A program made the position numbers and the translations under genes. Positions 9,413-20,277 of a stretch of 64,000 nt of DNA are shown in pieces. The notes beneath the pieces were generated by a model. The model was given only the letters and a program-made list of their open reading frames with translations. It did no database searches and was not told the origin of the DNA. How positions within the stretch are numbered: position 1 is the stretch's first letter; every line of letters starts with the position of its first letter. The stretch spans positions 1 to 64,000 of the forward strand of contig JALFTC010000005.1 in the NCBI GenBank assembly GCA_022779485.1, given 5' to 3'. Source of the DNA: Ruminococcus sp. (GTDB lineage Bacteria > Bacillota > Clostridia > Oscillospirales > Acutalibacteraceae).

Positions 9413-9865
9413 ATGAGAATGAGTGATTTAGTTGCCCAGACAATTTTAGAGATGCTTGACAGCCAGAACGGCAACGCAGAGATACAAAGGAACGAACTTG
9501 CAACAACCCTTGGATGTGTTCCAAGTCAGATAAATTATGTAATAACAAGTCGTTTTACACCTGAACAGGGTTATGTTGTTGAGTCCCGCCGAGGCGGTGG
9601 TGGTTACATTCGCATAACAAGGATAAAGACAGACGACAAAACAATGGTTATGCATGTTGTAAATTCCATAGGCGACAGCCTGGACAAGATGACAGCGGAG
9701 GTTATGCTGAAAAATCTGTACAGGGAGCAAATTCTCGACAGAAAAACAGCAAATGTAATGGCGGTTGCTTTGTCAGACCGAGCGCTTAGGAATGCTCCCC
9801 AAAGCATAAGAGATAATTTGAGGGCAGATATTTTTAAGAATATGCTTATTTCAACACTTAGTTAG
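9413..9865 (+). CDS. ctsR: Transcriptional regulator CtsR
   Basis: MSDLVAQTILEML...CVPSQINYVITSRFTPEQGYVVESRRGGGGYIRI; operon context. Confidence 0.96.
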   Translation: MRMSDLVAQTILEMLDSQNGNAEIQRNELATTLGCVPSQINYVITSRFTPEQGYVVESRRGGGGYIRITRIKTDDKTMVMHVVNSIGDSLDKMTAEVMLKNLYREQILDRKTANVMAVALSDRALRNAPQSIRDNLRADIFKNMLISTLS

Positions 9866-9898
9866 ATACAATAAATTTTTAGTCAGGAGGATTTTATT

Positions 9899-10405
9899 AT
9901 GAAATGTCAAAAATGTGGTAAAGAAAATGCAAACACCCATGTAAAAACTATTATAAACGGCGACTACAAGGAATACACCCTGTGTCCGGAATGTGCAAAG
10001 GAGATGGGCTACAATAACTTTTTCACCGATATGGAAAGTGAATTTACAAATCTGTTAGGCTCATTCTTCGGCAACACATTACCTGCAAGGAGCCAGTCAA
10101 CCCGCTGCAAAACCTGTGGCAGTACCTACTATGATATTGCCGACAGCGGTAAGGTTGGATGTGCCGACTGCTACACAACATTCTACGATATGCTTTTGCC
10201 CTCAATCAGGAGAATCCACGGCAACACCACCCACTGTGGCAAAAAGTCCGTTGCAGGAATTGAATACACAGAAATTCCCGACAAGGAGCCAAACAAAATT
10301 GAAAGGCTTAAAAAACAGCTTGAAGATGCAATCAAGGTGCAAAACTTTGAGGAGGCAGCCAAGCTGAGAGATGAAATCAAGAGTTTGGAGGAGAACAATG
10401 GATAA
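9899..10405 (+). CDS. mcsA: McsA (CxxC zinc-binding, UVR domain)
   Basis: Multiple CxxC pairs, C-terminal UVR-like motif LKKQLEDAIKVQNFEEAAKLRDEIK. Confidence 0.92.
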   Translation: MKCQKCGKENANTHVKTIINGDYKEYTLCPECAKEMGYNNFFTDMESEFTNLLGSFFGNTLPARSQSTRCKTCGSTYYDIADSGKVGCADCYTTFYDMLLPSIRRIHGNTTHCGKKSVAGIEYTEIPDKEPNKIERLKKQLEDAIKVQNFEEAAKLRDEIKSLEENNG

Positions 10406-11390
10406 TAATGTAGTAATTTCAACAAGGGTAAGACTTGCAAGGAATTTAAAGGATTATCCCTTTCCCTGCAAGCTTAACGAAAAGGGAATGATTGAAGTTG
10501 ACAGCAAGGTAAGGGATGCCCTTGTCAGCGGAAATTCAGCCATAGCAAAGGATTTTCAGTATATTGACTTTGACAATATGTCCGACACTATGAAGGTGTC
10601 ACTTGTGGAAAAGCATCTTGTCAGCCCCGAATTTATCAGCAACACAAAGGGCAGAGCATTACTTCTTCTCAATGACGGCACTGTGGGAATAATGCTTAAC
10701 GAGGAGGACCACATAAGGCTTCAGGTGATAAAAGAGGGATTTTGCCTTGACGAGGCATACGACCTTGCCGACAAGATTGACACCCTTCTTGACGAAAGGC
10801 TGAACTTTGCATTTGACGAAAAGCTGGGATACCTAACCCAATGCCCCACAAATCTGGGAACAGGTATGAGGGCGTCTGTAATGCTCCACCTTCCTGCACT
10901 TAAAAAGTCAGGCGCAATGAATATGCTTGCCGGAAACCTTAATAAGTTAGGACTTACTATTCGTGGAACATACGGAGAGGGTAGCTCGTCAGAGGGCGCA
11001 ATATACCAGCTTTCCAATCAGGTAAGCTTGGGTATCTCCGAAAAATCGGCTATTGAAAACCTTAAGAATGTTACAGAACAACTTGTAAATCAGGAGGTAA
11101 AGCAAAGGGAAACCTTAATGAAATCAATAGAAACAAAGGATACGGTAATGCGTTCCTTAGGCATATTGAAATCCGCTTACCTTATGAGCCACAAGGAGGC
11201 TGTAAACCTGCTTTCTAATGTTCGTTTTGGCATATGTGCAGGTTTGATTGACAATATTAAAATAGAGGACATTAATTCATTGATTACAGAGGTTCAGCCT
11301 GCAACCCTGATGACACAGGAGGGCGAACAGCTCACACCAAAGGACAGGGATATTTGCAGAGCCGAATACATCAGAAAAAAACTTAATTAA
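10398..11390 (+). CDS. mcsB: Protein arginine kinase McsB
   Basis: VVISTRVRLARNLKDYPFP, YLTQCPTNLGTGMRASVMLHLPAL; start overlaps the mcsA stop. Confidence 0.95.
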   Translation: MDNNVVISTRVRLARNLKDYPFPCKLNEKGMIEVDSKVRDALVSGNSAIAKDFQYIDFDNMSDTMKVSLVEKHLVSPEFISNTKGRALLLLNDGTVGIMLNEEDHIRLQVIKEGFCLDEAYDLADKIDTLLDERLNFAFDEKLGYLTQCPTNLGTGMRASVMLHLPALKKSGAMNMLAGNLNKLGLTIRGTYGEGSSSEGAIYQLSNQVSLGISEKSAIENLKNVTEQLVNQEVKQRETLMKSIETKDTVMRSLGILKSAYLMSHKEAVNLLSNVRFGICAGLIDNIKIEDINSLITEVQPATLMTQEGEQLTPKDRDICRAEYIRKKLN

Positions 11391-11434
11391 CGATAAGGAT
11401 ACCATTCCTTATCAAGAAAGGAAAGGTGTTATTT

Positions 11435-13885
11435 ATGTATAATTTTAAAGGATTTACACAAAAGGCAAACGATGCACTTAACAACGCTATCTCAATTTCA
11501 TCCCATATGGGTCACACCTATGTTGGCACAGAGCATTTGCTCCTTGCGCTTACAGAGGAGAGTGACGGAATTGCCGGTACAGTATTGGAACAGGCAGGAG
11601 TAACATCAAGCGAGTTGAGAAAGCTGATTGAAAATACAATGGGAACAGGCTCCCCAAGTGTGGTGACAGTTGACGACTTCACTCCAAGGACAAAAAGGGT
11701 AATGCAAAATGCTTTGCTCATAGCCAACAGAATAGGTCACAACTTTGTTGGTACAGAGCATTTGCTACTTGCAATTCTATCCGATAACGACAGCTATTCC
11801 GTAAGATTTCTAAAGGAAATGGGTGCATCCCAGGACAGCCTGATTCAAGCATTAAGCGACGCTATGAATGTGGAAATTAACGGAGGATACAAGGAGTCTA
11901 TGGGAGGAAACACCCACATTCCAGGTAACCCAAACGGCAAGACAAAAAACCTTGACACCTACGGACGAGATTTAACAGCCTCTGCAAAAGCCGGTGAGAT
12001 TGACCCGGTTATCGGCAGAGAGGAGGAAATTCAAAGAGTAGTGCAAATTCTCTGTCGCCGTACAAAGAACAATCCTGTTTTAATCGGCGAACCCGGTGTT
12101 GGTAAAACCGCAGTTGCAGAGGGCCTTGCATTAAAGATTGCAAACGGTGAAGTGCCTGAACTGCTAAGGGATAAAAGGGTTGTTGCCCTCGACCTTAACT
12201 CAATGGTTGCCGGTGCAAAATACCGTGGTGACTTTGAGGAGAGAATTAAGGGTGTAGTTGAAGAAATCAAAAACAGCAACGATGTAATCCTGTTTATTGA
12301 CGAACTGCACACAATTATCGGAGCAGGCTCTGCCGAAGGCTCAACAGACGCCGCAAATATTCTGAAGCCCTCACTGGCAAGAGGAGATTTTCAGGTGCTT
12401 GGCGCTACAACAATTAACGAGTACAAAAAGTATATCGAAAAGGATGCAGCACTTGAAAGGCGTTTTCAGCCTGTTATGGTTGGAGAGCCGTCAGAGGAAG
12501 AGGCTATCCAAATCCTAAAGGGACTTCGTGATAGATACGAGGCTCACCACAAAGTAAAGATTACAGACGAGGCAATCGACTCCGCTGTAAAGCTTTCTTC
12601 AAGGTACATTGCCGACCGTTATCTCCCTGACAAGGCGATTGACCTGATTGACGAGTCAGCATCAAGGGTAAGACTTCAAAGTATGACAATGCCTAACGAT
12701 GTTAAGAGCATTGAGGACAAAATTAAAGAGCTTGACAAGGAAAAGGAGTCTGCAGTTGCATCTCAGGACTTTGAACGAGCTGCAAAGCTGAGAGATGAAC
12801 AAAAGTCATTGGAGGAAAAACTGTCAACAGAAAAAGAAAAGTGGCAGGACAACACAAAGCAGGGTGGTGAAGTTACCGCTGAGGATATAGCCAAAATCGT
12901 TTCAGACTGGACAGGAGTGCCTGTTGTACAGCTTACACAGGAGGAGTCACAAAGACTTCTGAATATGGAAGAAATTCTCCACAAAAGGGTTATCGGTCAG
13001 GACGAGGCTGTTAAGGCAATCAGCAAGGCTATCCGCCGTGGCAGAGTTGGTCTAAAGGATCCAAAACGACCGGTTGGTTCATTCATATTCCTTGGACCTA
13101 CCGGTGTAGGTAAAACAGAACTTTGCAAATCCTTGGCAGAGGTTATGTTCGGTGACGAAAACGCAATGCTCCGCCTTGATATGTCGGAGTATATGGAAAA
13201 GCACACCGTCAGCAAGCTGATAGGTTCACCTCCGGGATATGTTGGATATGAGGAGGGAGGATACCTGACAGACAAGGTAAGGAGAAAGCCTTATTCAGTT
13301 GTCCTCTTTGATGAAATCGAAAAGGCACACCCGGATGTATTCAACATTCTCCTGCAAATCCTTGAGGACGGCAGACTCACCGACAGCCAGGGCAGAACAG
13401 TTGACTTTAAAAACACTGTTATCATTATGACAAGTAATGTTGGTGCAAGGCTGATTACCGACAAGCAGAACAGTTCACTGGGATTTTCTACCGAGGAAGA
13501 AAAGGAAAAATCCTTTGAAAAGATTAAGGATGATGTTATGGGCGAGCTTAAAAAGATGTTCCGTCCTGAATTCCTCAACAGAGTTGACGACATAATCGTG
13601 TTCAACAAGCTAACCCAAGAGGATATTGAAAAGATTGCATATAATATGCTTGAAAACCTAAGGAACAGACTTTTGGGACTTGACATTAAAATTTCCTTTA
13701 CAGATGATGCAGTTAAGGCTATTGCAAAAGAGGGCTATGATGAGGACTACGGTGCAAGACCTTTACGCAGAGCCATTCGCAGTAAAATAGAGGATGTTCT
13801 GTCCGAGGAAATTCTTGAAGGAAAAATAAGTAAGGATAAAGCAATCACCTGCGACTACAAGGACAACAGCTTTACCTTCCTATAA
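11435..13885 (+). CDS. clpC: ATP-dependent Clp protease ATP-binding subunit ClpC
   Basis: Clp N repeats, two AAA modules ([31 protein letters not shown]), UVR motif. Confidence 0.97.
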   Translation: MYNFKGFTQKANDALNNAISISSHMGHTYVGTEHLLLALTEESDGIAGTVLEQAGVTSSELRKLIENTMGTGSPSVVTVDDFTPRTKRVMQNALLIANRIGHNFVGTEHLLLAILSDNDSYSVRFLKEMGASQDSLIQALSDAMNVEINGGYKESMGGNTHIPGNPNGKTKNLDTYGRDLTASAKAGEIDPVIGREEEIQRVVQILCRRTKNNPVLIGEPGVGKTAVAEGLALKIANGEVPELLRDKRVVALDLNSMVAGAKYRGDFEERIKGVVEEIKNSNDVILFIDELHTIIGAGSAEGSTDAANILKPSLARGDFQVLGATTINEYKKYIEKDAALERRFQPVMVGEPSEEEAIQILKGLRDRYEAHHKVKITDEAIDSAVKLSSRYIADRYLPDKAIDLIDESASRVRLQSMTMPNDVKSIEDKIKELDKEKESAVASQDFERAAKLRDEQKSLEEKLSTEKEKWQDNTKQGGEVTAEDIAKIVSDWTGVPVVQLTQEESQRLLNMEEILHKRVIGQDEAVKAISKAIRRGRVGLKDPKRPVGSFIFLGPTGVGKTELCKSLAEVMFGDENAMLRLDMSEYMEKHTVSKLIGSPPGYVGYEEGGYLTDKVRRKPYSVVLFDEIEKAHPDVFNILLQILEDGRLTDSQGRTVDFKNTVIIMTSNVGARLITDKQNSSLGFSTEEEKEKSFEKIKDDVMGELKKMFRPEFLNRVDDIIVFNKLTQEDIEKIAYNMLENLRNRLLGLDIKISFTDDAVKAIAKEGYDEDYGARPLRRAIRSKIEDVLSEEILEGKISKDKAITCDYKDNSFTFL

Positions 13886-13919
13886 TTTTGGAGTCTTCTT
13901 AATAGAAGTTTATATAGAT

Positions 13920-13955
13920 AAAGAAAGCGGAGTTGTAGTGACTCCGCTTTTTTGC
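13920..13955 (+). terminator. Rho-independent terminator of the ctsR operon
   Basis: aaagcggagttgtagtgactccgcttttttgc. Confidence 0.8.
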
Positions 13956-14076
13956 AATAATTTGAAATAATTTAAACAAAATATAATCAAACCATAATAA
14001 AAGATAGTGACAAATGATAAAAAATAGTGTACAATATATACAATGAAATTTGCCTGTAAAGTAAGGAGTGATTAAA

Positions 14077-15225
14077 ATGGCAAATAGATTTGTATTAAAC
14101 GAAACAAGCTACCACGGAAAGGGTGCGATAAAGGAAATTGCAACAGAGGTAAAGGCAAGAGGATTTAAAAAGTGCTTTGTCTGCTCTGACCCTGACCTTA
14201 TCAAGTTTGGTGTTACAAAAAAGGTGACCGATATTCTTGAGGAAAGTGCCATTGACTATGAGCTTTACTCAGAAATCAAGGCTAATCCAACTGTTGAAAA
14301 TGTTAAAACAGGTGTTGAGGCTTTCAAGTCGTCTTATGCTGATTGCATTGTCGCCATTGGCGGTGGTTCATCAATGGACACAGCAAAGGCAATCGGTATA
14401 ATCATTGAAAACCCTGAATTCGGTGATGTTGTTTCCCTTGAGGGCGTTGCCCCAACAAAGAACAAATGTGTACCGATTATTGCAGTTCCCACAACAGCAG
14501 GTACAGCCGCCGAGGTTACAATTAACTATGTTATCACCGATACGGAGAAGAACAGAAAAATGGTTTGCGTGGATGTTCACGACATTCCTGTTGTTGCAGT
14601 TGTTGACCCCGATATGATGAGCTCAATGCCAAAGGGACTTACAGCCGCAACAGGTATGGACGCCTTGACACACGCTATTGAGGGTTACATCACCCTGGGT
14701 GCTTGGGAAATGAGTGATATGTTCCACCTAAAGGCTATTGAAATTATCTCCAAAAGCCTTCGTGGAGCTGTGGAAAACACACCTGAGGGTCGTGAGGGAA
14801 TGGCTCTTGGTCAGTACATAGCCGGTATGGGATTTTCCAATGTAGGACTTGGCATTGTTCACTCAATGGCTCATCCTTTGGGTGCAGTTTACGACACACC
14901 ACACGGTGTTGCAAATGCAATTATTCTGCCAACAGTTATGGAGTACAATGCCCCTGCAACAGGCGAAAAGTACAGAAATATTGCAAAGGCAATGGGTGTT
15001 GAGGGCGTTGACGAAATGACCATTGAGGAAGCAAGAAAATCCGCCGTTGACGCAGTAAAACAGCTTTCCACCGATGTTGGAATTCCGGCCGACCTTAAGG
15101 ATATTGTTAAGCCTGAGGATGTTGACTTCCTGTCACAAAGCGCCTACGACGACGCCTGCCGTCCCGGCAACCCAAGGGAAACATCTGTTGAGGAGATTAA
15201 ACAGCTGTATCTGTCACTTATGTGA
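14077..15225 (+). CDS. Iron-containing alcohol dehydrogenase (lactaldehyde reductase FucO-like)
   Basis: GGGSSMDTAKAIG, VPTTAGTAAEVT, GMDALTHAIEGY, HSMAHPLGAVYDTPHGVANA. Confidence 0.92.
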   Translation: MANRFVLNETSYHGKGAIKEIATEVKARGFKKCFVCSDPDLIKFGVTKKVTDILEESAIDYELYSEIKANPTVENVKTGVEAFKSSYADCIVAIGGGSSMDTAKAIGIIIENPEFGDVVSLEGVAPTKNKCVPIIAVPTTAGTAAEVTINYVITDTEKNRKMVCVDVHDIPVVAVVDPDMMSSMPKGLTAATGMDALTHAIEGYITLGAWEMSDMFHLKAIEIISKSLRGAVENTPEGREGMALGQYIAGMGFSNVGLGIVHSMAHPLGAVYDTPHGVANAIILPTVMEYNAPATGEKYRNIAKAMGVEGVDEMTIEEARKSAVDAVKQLSTDVGIPADLKDIVKPEDVDFLSQSAYDDACRPGNPRETSVEEIKQLYLSLM

Positions 15226-15259
15226 TAAATCTTTTTACAGTATATAAAACCAAGTTAAT

Positions 15260-15300
15260 ACAAAAGCCACAGTCCGTTTTGAACTGTGGCTTTTTGCGAC
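15260..15300. terminator. Rho-independent terminator
   Basis: aaaagccacagtccgttttgaactgtggctttttgcg. Confidence 0.75.
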
Positions 15301-15329
15301 TGATACTCATATAAAATAATTGTGTTTCC

Positions 15330-16457
15330 CTAAATGTTTAAAAGTTTTTTCTTTTTTGCCTTAAATTCATCTTCGTCAATGATACCATCATCAAAAAGAG
15401 TTTTGTATTTTCTAAGTTCTTCTGCAACATCAATGTTATTTGAAATATTGTTTTTAGGGTATTCATCTTTTGAACATAGTTTGGATTTGCGTCTTTTATA
15501 ATCATCCATAAAAGCAATAAATCTTAAACATTGTGAAATTGCTTCATCATATTTTTTACTGCCTTTTTCTACTGCAAATAAAGGAGTTGCAAAGTTCAAA
15601 CATAAAGCAATTACATTTTTATCGGTTTTAATTGTTAAATTAATTCTAACAGCTTCTATCTTTTTGCTACGCTGAGCAGCGTGCAAAACCCCAAACAATG
15701 CACCTCTTTCGCCATCAATTAAACTTCCCAACGCAGCATCACCCACAAAGTTTTGCTTTGTTGAAACTTCATCAACGTTGTATGTGATAATCTGTTCCAA
15801 CGTGTAAATTGGAGATATCCAATTTCCTTCTTGTATATAAAATGTTTCATCTTTTTCGTTTACAAATATTAGTGCATCAGATCCAAAGCACAATGTAAAT
15901 CCATCGTGTAATTCCTGAAAACACTTCTGTACTTTGTTTTTTACAAAAGCTAAAATCGAATCTGATTTTTCTTTTGGTAATATAAATGTATAAGATTCGT
16001 CTGTGTATAAATGAATAGCTAAATTGCCTAATGATTTATTAACATTTCTTATATCGAAATAATTAAAAGTTATAGGTTTTTTTCCTATTTCTTTGAAATT
16101 GAGTTCAGTATCTGATATAGCTAATTTTCCTACATTGCCATTCATAGCACTTGAACAACAGAATTCAAAATTATCGGTTGTTGCTATGCTTTTTTCTTCA
16201 GCAGAAACTTTTTTTATGTTAATTCCTACAGGAGAAAAACGATAAGAGATGACGATATGGTTATCTTGTGGATATTGTATTTCCATAGAACTTTTAAGCA
16301 AATTTAATGAACAATCAATTCTATGTAAACCTTTTTTTATATTAATCTCAACTTTATCACCGGGCGATAGTTTATGTTTAATTTTTTTATCTATAGTAAT
16401 TCTGATTTTAGAAGTTCTAATAGCATCTGAAGGATGTCTTTCAATAATCAGTCCCAT
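15330..16457 (-). CDS. SHOCT-domain hypothetical protein
   Basis: C-terminal ELRKYKTLFDDGIIDEDEFKAKKKKLLNI is a SHOCT-like motif; N-terminal beta-rich segments. Confidence 0.7.
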   Translation of the reverse strand: MGLIIERHPSDAIRTSKIRITIDKKIKHKLSPGDKVEINIKKGLHRIDCSLNLLKSSMEIQYPQDNHIVISYRFSPVGINIKKVSAEEKSIATTDNFEFCCSSAMNGNVGKLAISDTELNFKEIGKKPITFNYFDIRNVNKSLGNLAIHLYTDESYTFILPKEKSDSILAFVKNKVQKCFQELHDGFTLCFGSDALIFVNEKDETFYIQEGNWISPIYTLEQIITYNVDEVSTKQNFVGDAALGSLIDGERGALFGVLHAAQRSKKIEAVRINLTIKTDKNVIALCLNFATPLFAVEKGSKKYDEAISQCLRFIAFMDDYKRRKSKLCSKDEYPKNNISNNIDVAEELRKYKTLFDDGIIDEDEFKAKKKKLLNI

Positions 16458-16459
16458 TT

Positions 16460-17122
16460 TTATCTCCTATTATGTCTAATATTTTTATCTAATATTTCTT
16501 TGACAGCATCAACTAATGCGTAATGAAGGACACAATCCTTTACTCTTGCTTCGGGATGCAAGAAAGATATAACAATTTTTTGTTTTTCTATAAAATACCA
16601 AATACCACGAGAAGTCATTTTCCAATCAATATGCTTGTTTGGAAAAACTGCTTCTATAAATGAATGTGCTGTTCCACAACATATGATTAAATTCGGTTGG
16701 TAGATAGATAATTGTTTTTGTAAGAAGTCTTTATTTTTGATAGCGGAAGAATGAATCTCTTTGCCAACAGAAGTATGACTACCTGCTTCTTTTTTAAGGT
16801 TAATTACCCCTATCTTTTTAAGATATACACTTCTTCGTTTTTCGCAATCCTTTTCCCAATATGACCAGATGTGATTATTCTCTAAGTTTAAGATCGCTTC
16901 TGTCCATCTTGATACATTGTCCCAAGTTTGAGCACGTCCGCCTGAATACAGAAAATCTTTTAAACTCCAACCTTTACCACCGTTTGCTTCTTTTAGAATA
17001 TAAACAATTCTATATTTTGCAGATAAATACTCTTTTTCGTTAACAATTCCATCCATTATAATATTTGGATTTGACCGTTTGAGTTCATCAAATAATTTTT
17101 CTTCTTCGAAAATAATACTCAT
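16460..17122 (-). CDS. Hypothetical protein, possibly uracil-DNA-glycosylase-like fold
   Basis: YRIVYILKEANGGKGWSLKDFLYSGGRAQTWDNVSRW...PNLIICCGTAHSF...ISFLHPEAR; fold call is tentative. Confidence 0.5.
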   Translation of the reverse strand: MSIIFEEEKLFDELKRSNPNIIMDGIVNEKEYLSAKYRIVYILKEANGGKGWSLKDFLYSGGRAQTWDNVSRWTEAILNLENNHIWSYWEKDCEKRRSVYLKKIGVINLKKEAGSHTSVGKEIHSSAIKNKDFLQKQLSIYQPNLIICCGTAHSFIEAVFPNKHIDWKMTSRGIWYFIEKQKIVISFLHPEARVKDCVLHYALVDAVKEILDKNIRHNRR

Positions 17123-17191
17123 TTTCTGGATTAGCCTCCAAAACAAATCTATCGACAATTATAAAACAAATGAACAAAAAATTGTATTAGT

Positions 17192-17602
17192 TTATATAAC
17201 AATGCCATTACAGTGGTCAATTTCGTGTTGGATAATCTGTGCTGTCCACCCAGAAAAACTTTCGGTATGTTTCTTAAAATTCATATCAAGGTATTCAACC
17301 GTAATGTTTTTATACCTTGTTGTACTCCTCACACCGTCAAGGGAAAGACAACCCTCTTCTGTTTCAAACTTTCCGCTTTTTTGGGTAATAACAGGGTTAA
17401 TCATCAGTTTGTTTATTCCCCTGTCTGTAATGGCTATAATGTTCTTCTTCTCACCAATCATATTTCCCGCCATACCAACGCATCTTTCTCTGTTTGCGTT
17501 AAGTGTGTCAAGAAGGTCCATTGCGATTTTTATGTCCTGTGGTGTTGCGTCCACCGACTTTTGACCTAAAAATATTATATCCCTAACAATTTCTCTAACC
17601 AT
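17192..17602 (-). CDS. def: Peptide deformylase
   Basis: GNMIGE, EEGCLSLDGVR, IIQHEIDHCNGIVI motifs. Confidence 0.92.
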   Translation of the reverse strand: MVREIVRDIIFLGQKSVDATPQDIKIAMDLLDTLNANRERCVGMAGNMIGEKKNIIAITDRGINKLMINPVITQKSGKFETEEGCLSLDGVRSTTRYKNITVEYLDMNFKKHTESFSGWTAQIIQHEIDHCNGIVI

Positions 17603-17618
17603 TTTATTCTCCTGAATC

Positions 17619-18110
17619 CTATAATTCAATGTAGTATGGGCAGATGTCCTCAAAACTTCCGTCCTTCATTCTGAACCCCTTTTTAATAGTTCCAAGCTGT
17701 ATGAATCCCAGCTTTTCGTAAAGGTGCCTTGCAGAGTAATTTGTCTTTACAACTGCATTAAATTGCAGGACGGAAAAACCGATTTTCTTGCCCACATCAA
17801 TGCAGTCCTTTACAAGGGATTCTCCGATGTGATTTCCTCTGTAACCATTCAGCACACCGTAGCTTGCGTTGCATATGTGGGAGCATCTTCCCACATTGTT
17901 GGGGTGGAGGATGTACAGCCCTAATATTTCTTTATTGGAATTATCATAGGCAACTCCGCAGTAGCTTTGCTCTGCAAAAAATTTTTCTCCTGTTTCCTGT
18001 GTCAGCAACTCCTCTTGAGGAAATGCGATTCCCTCCTCAACAATTTCGTTCCAGATTTCTATCATTATCGGAATGTCCGTTTGTGTATATTTTCTTACCT
18101 TAATATCCAT
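17619..18110 (-). CDS. GNAT-family N-acetyltransferase
   Basis: GNAT core SYGVLNGYRGNHIGESLVKDCI ... ARHLYEKLGFIQLGTIKKGF. Confidence 0.85.
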   Translation of the reverse strand: MDIKVRKYTQTDIPIMIEIWNEIVEEGIAFPQEELLTQETGEKFFAEQSYCGVAYDNSNKEILGLYILHPNNVGRCSHICNASYGVLNGYRGNHIGESLVKDCIDVGKKIGFSVLQFNAVVKTNYSARHLYEKLGFIQLGTIKKGFRMKDGSFEDICPYYIEL

Positions 18111-18119
18111 ATTTCTCCT

Positions 18120-19454
18120 TTACGAATTGGTGGCAATTCTTTTTGATTCCCATTTTCGGCTTTTCCACCTGAAAATCATCATAATTCCTCTGAAGCATTC
18201 GTCTGCGGCAAAGGCTATCCAGAGCCCGTATATGCCAAAGCCAAGTGCAACAGCAAGAATATATGCACCCAATGTGCTGATTACCCACATTGAGAATATT
18301 GCACAGCCTGTTGGGAAAATTACATCTCCTGCCCCTCGCAAACAGGCAATCACAACAAGGTTTGTTGTCCTGCCAAATTCAAGTATGATGTCGATTAACA
18401 GCACATTAGCGCCCAGTGTAATAATTGCTTGGTTTACTGTGAATATCCCCATAATATATTGCCCAAGCAAAGCACCTGTGGCTGAAAGTATAAATGTAAC
18501 AATAAGTGCATTGCGATACCCTCGAAAACCTTGACGGTATGCCTCATCAAACTTCTTTGCACCCACAAGATGACCTATTAGTATTTGTGATGCCTGACCT
18601 ATGGAAACTGCAAAAATGTAGAAGAACATTGTTATGTTCTGCACATAGGTTTTTGTGATAAGGTCAATTTCCGTCATACATTTTAAAACTATTGAGGTGA
18701 TTACAAGCTGTGACAGGTTGTACAAAAATGTTTCAAGTGCAGATGGAACACCTATCTTTATAATATTCTTAACATCCCCCCAAGGGAATGGCTTTAACAG
18801 CTTGAATATTGACGGCTTTTCGATTTTTCTAAAAAGTACAATCAAAAGCACAATGGTACCTGCAAATCTGCTAAAGCTTGTGGCGATTGCAACACCCAAA
18901 ACCCCAAGTCGTGGCATACCAAATAGTCCAAGCACAAAGATGATGTCAAGCACAGTGTTTACAATGTTCATACCAACGGTAACATACATTGAAATTTGCG
19001 TCATACCGTGGTTGCGTATTATTACCGAGGTAGCACTTAGCACAGCCTGTAAAAACAGAGTTCCTCCAACTATGGCAAGGTACTGTGACGAATAATCAAG
19101 AATTTTGCCCTCAGCACCGATAAACCTAAGTATTGGAGTGTTAAAAATAAAGAGTATTGCGCTTACAATAATTCCAAAAGCCATATTAAAGGTTAGTGAA
19201 ATGGCAGCAATCCTTGAAGCTCCTTTTTTGTTTTTGGCACCAAGGCATTGTGAGATGATAACAGCACTTGCACCTGAAATAACAGTAAACACTATTGTTA
19301 CAATAGAAACCGCCTGATTGGCTGTGTTTACAGATGACGCAGCAATGTCATTGTATTTGCTCAGTACAAAAACATCAATAAAGCCAAGCAACATAAAAAG
19401 GGCTGTTTCAATAAATATCGGCCAGGTTAAATTGAAGAGTTTCATCTTTTTCAT
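18120..19454 (-). CDS. MATE-family efflux transporter
   Basis: 12-TM profile; FNLTWPIFIETALFMLLGFIDVFVLSKY, VNTANQAVSIVTIVFTVISGASAVIISQCLGAKN. Confidence 0.9.
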   Translation of the reverse strand: MKKMKLFNLTWPIFIETALFMLLGFIDVFVLSKYNDIAASSVNTANQAVSIVTIVFTVISGASAVIISQCLGAKNKKGASRIAAISLTFNMAFGIIVSAILFIFNTPILRFIGAEGKILDYSSQYLAIVGGTLFLQAVLSATSVIIRNHGMTQISMYVTVGMNIVNTVLDIIFVLGLFGMPRLGVLGVAIATSFSRFAGTIVLLIVLFRKIEKPSIFKLLKPFPWGDVKNIIKIGVPSALETFLYNLSQLVITSIVLKCMTEIDLITKTYVQNITMFFYIFAVSIGQASQILIGHLVGAKKFDEAYRQGFRGYRNALIVTFILSATGALLGQYIMGIFTVNQAIITLGANVLLIDIILEFGRTTNLVVIACLRGAGDVIFPTGCAIFSMWVISTLGAYILAVALGFGIYGLWIAFAADECFRGIMMIFRWKSRKWESKRIATNS

Positions 19455-19658
19455 AACATCTATCTCCTAATATTGAACATTAGGCATTATACCACATAAA
19501 AACAAATTTTTCTACAAAAAATGTGTAATACTAATTTCCAATATGTAGAATTAAAAGATATGTGTTACAAAGTTTTTATATATTGTAGAAATAAACAATT
19601 TAATATGTTATAATATTTTCAAGTAGTTTTAAAATTTTAAGCGTAGGGAGGCTTAACT

Positions 19659-20273
19659 ATGAAAAGAAAAGAAAAAACAAAAAAAGTCGGAACATTTCGC
19701 AGAGATTTCATCTATACTGCCTTGGCACTTATTGCGGTTGGTGTGATGTTTGTTGTTTTACCCGAAAAATCAACAAAGCTGATTTGCTACATCACAGCAG
19801 GACTTTTGTGCGTTTGGGGTATTATCAAATTGATGATGTACATTCGCTCTGATATTAACGAGGCTTTTGGCTCATTCGGACTTGTAACCTCTGTGTCCCT
19901 CATAATCGGTGGAATTGCAATTTTTGTTAGGCCTGAATTTTTTGCAGGTGTAATTGCTACAATTTTTGGTTGCATTATGATTGTTGACGGAGTGTTAAAG
20001 GTTCAGTATGCTATCGACCTTTCAAGAGTAGGTGCAAAATTTTGGTGGCTTATCCTATCAATGGCGGCTGTGTTTATTGCGGCAGGACTTATAGTTGTGT
20101 TCAATCCTTTCTCCGCTGTGGTTACATTTATGGTTTTCGCAGGAATAGCGCTAATCATTGACGGAATTTCAGACCTTATCACTGCATTTTATATTAGTCG
20201 TGTTTTAAAGAAGATTGCTAATACGGAAAAAAGAATTGACCTTAACGAAGATGACTATAAGGATATAGATTGA
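19659..20273 (+). CDS. DUF308/HdeD-like membrane protein
   Basis: Six hydrophobic segments with repeated G-I motifs (WGIIKLMMYI, GCIMIVDGVLKVQYAIDLSR). Confidence 0.75.
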   Translation: MKRKEKTKKVGTFRRDFIYTALALIAVGVMFVVLPEKSTKLICYITAGLLCVWGIIKLMMYIRSDINEAFGSFGLVTSVSLIIGGIAIFVRPEFFAGVIATIFGCIMIVDGVLKVQYAIDLSRVGAKFWWLILSMAAVFIAAGLIVVFNPFSAVVTFMVFAGIALIIDGISDLITAFYISRVLKKIANTEKRIDLNEDDYKDID

Positions 20274-20277
20274 GAAT

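Noticed and set aside
7767-13686. Many antisense or overlapping ORFs opposite htrA, ctsR, mcsA, mcsB and clpC
   Set aside because: Wholly within strongly supported genes on the other strand or frame; Ser/Pro/Leu-rich products typical of shadow ORFs.
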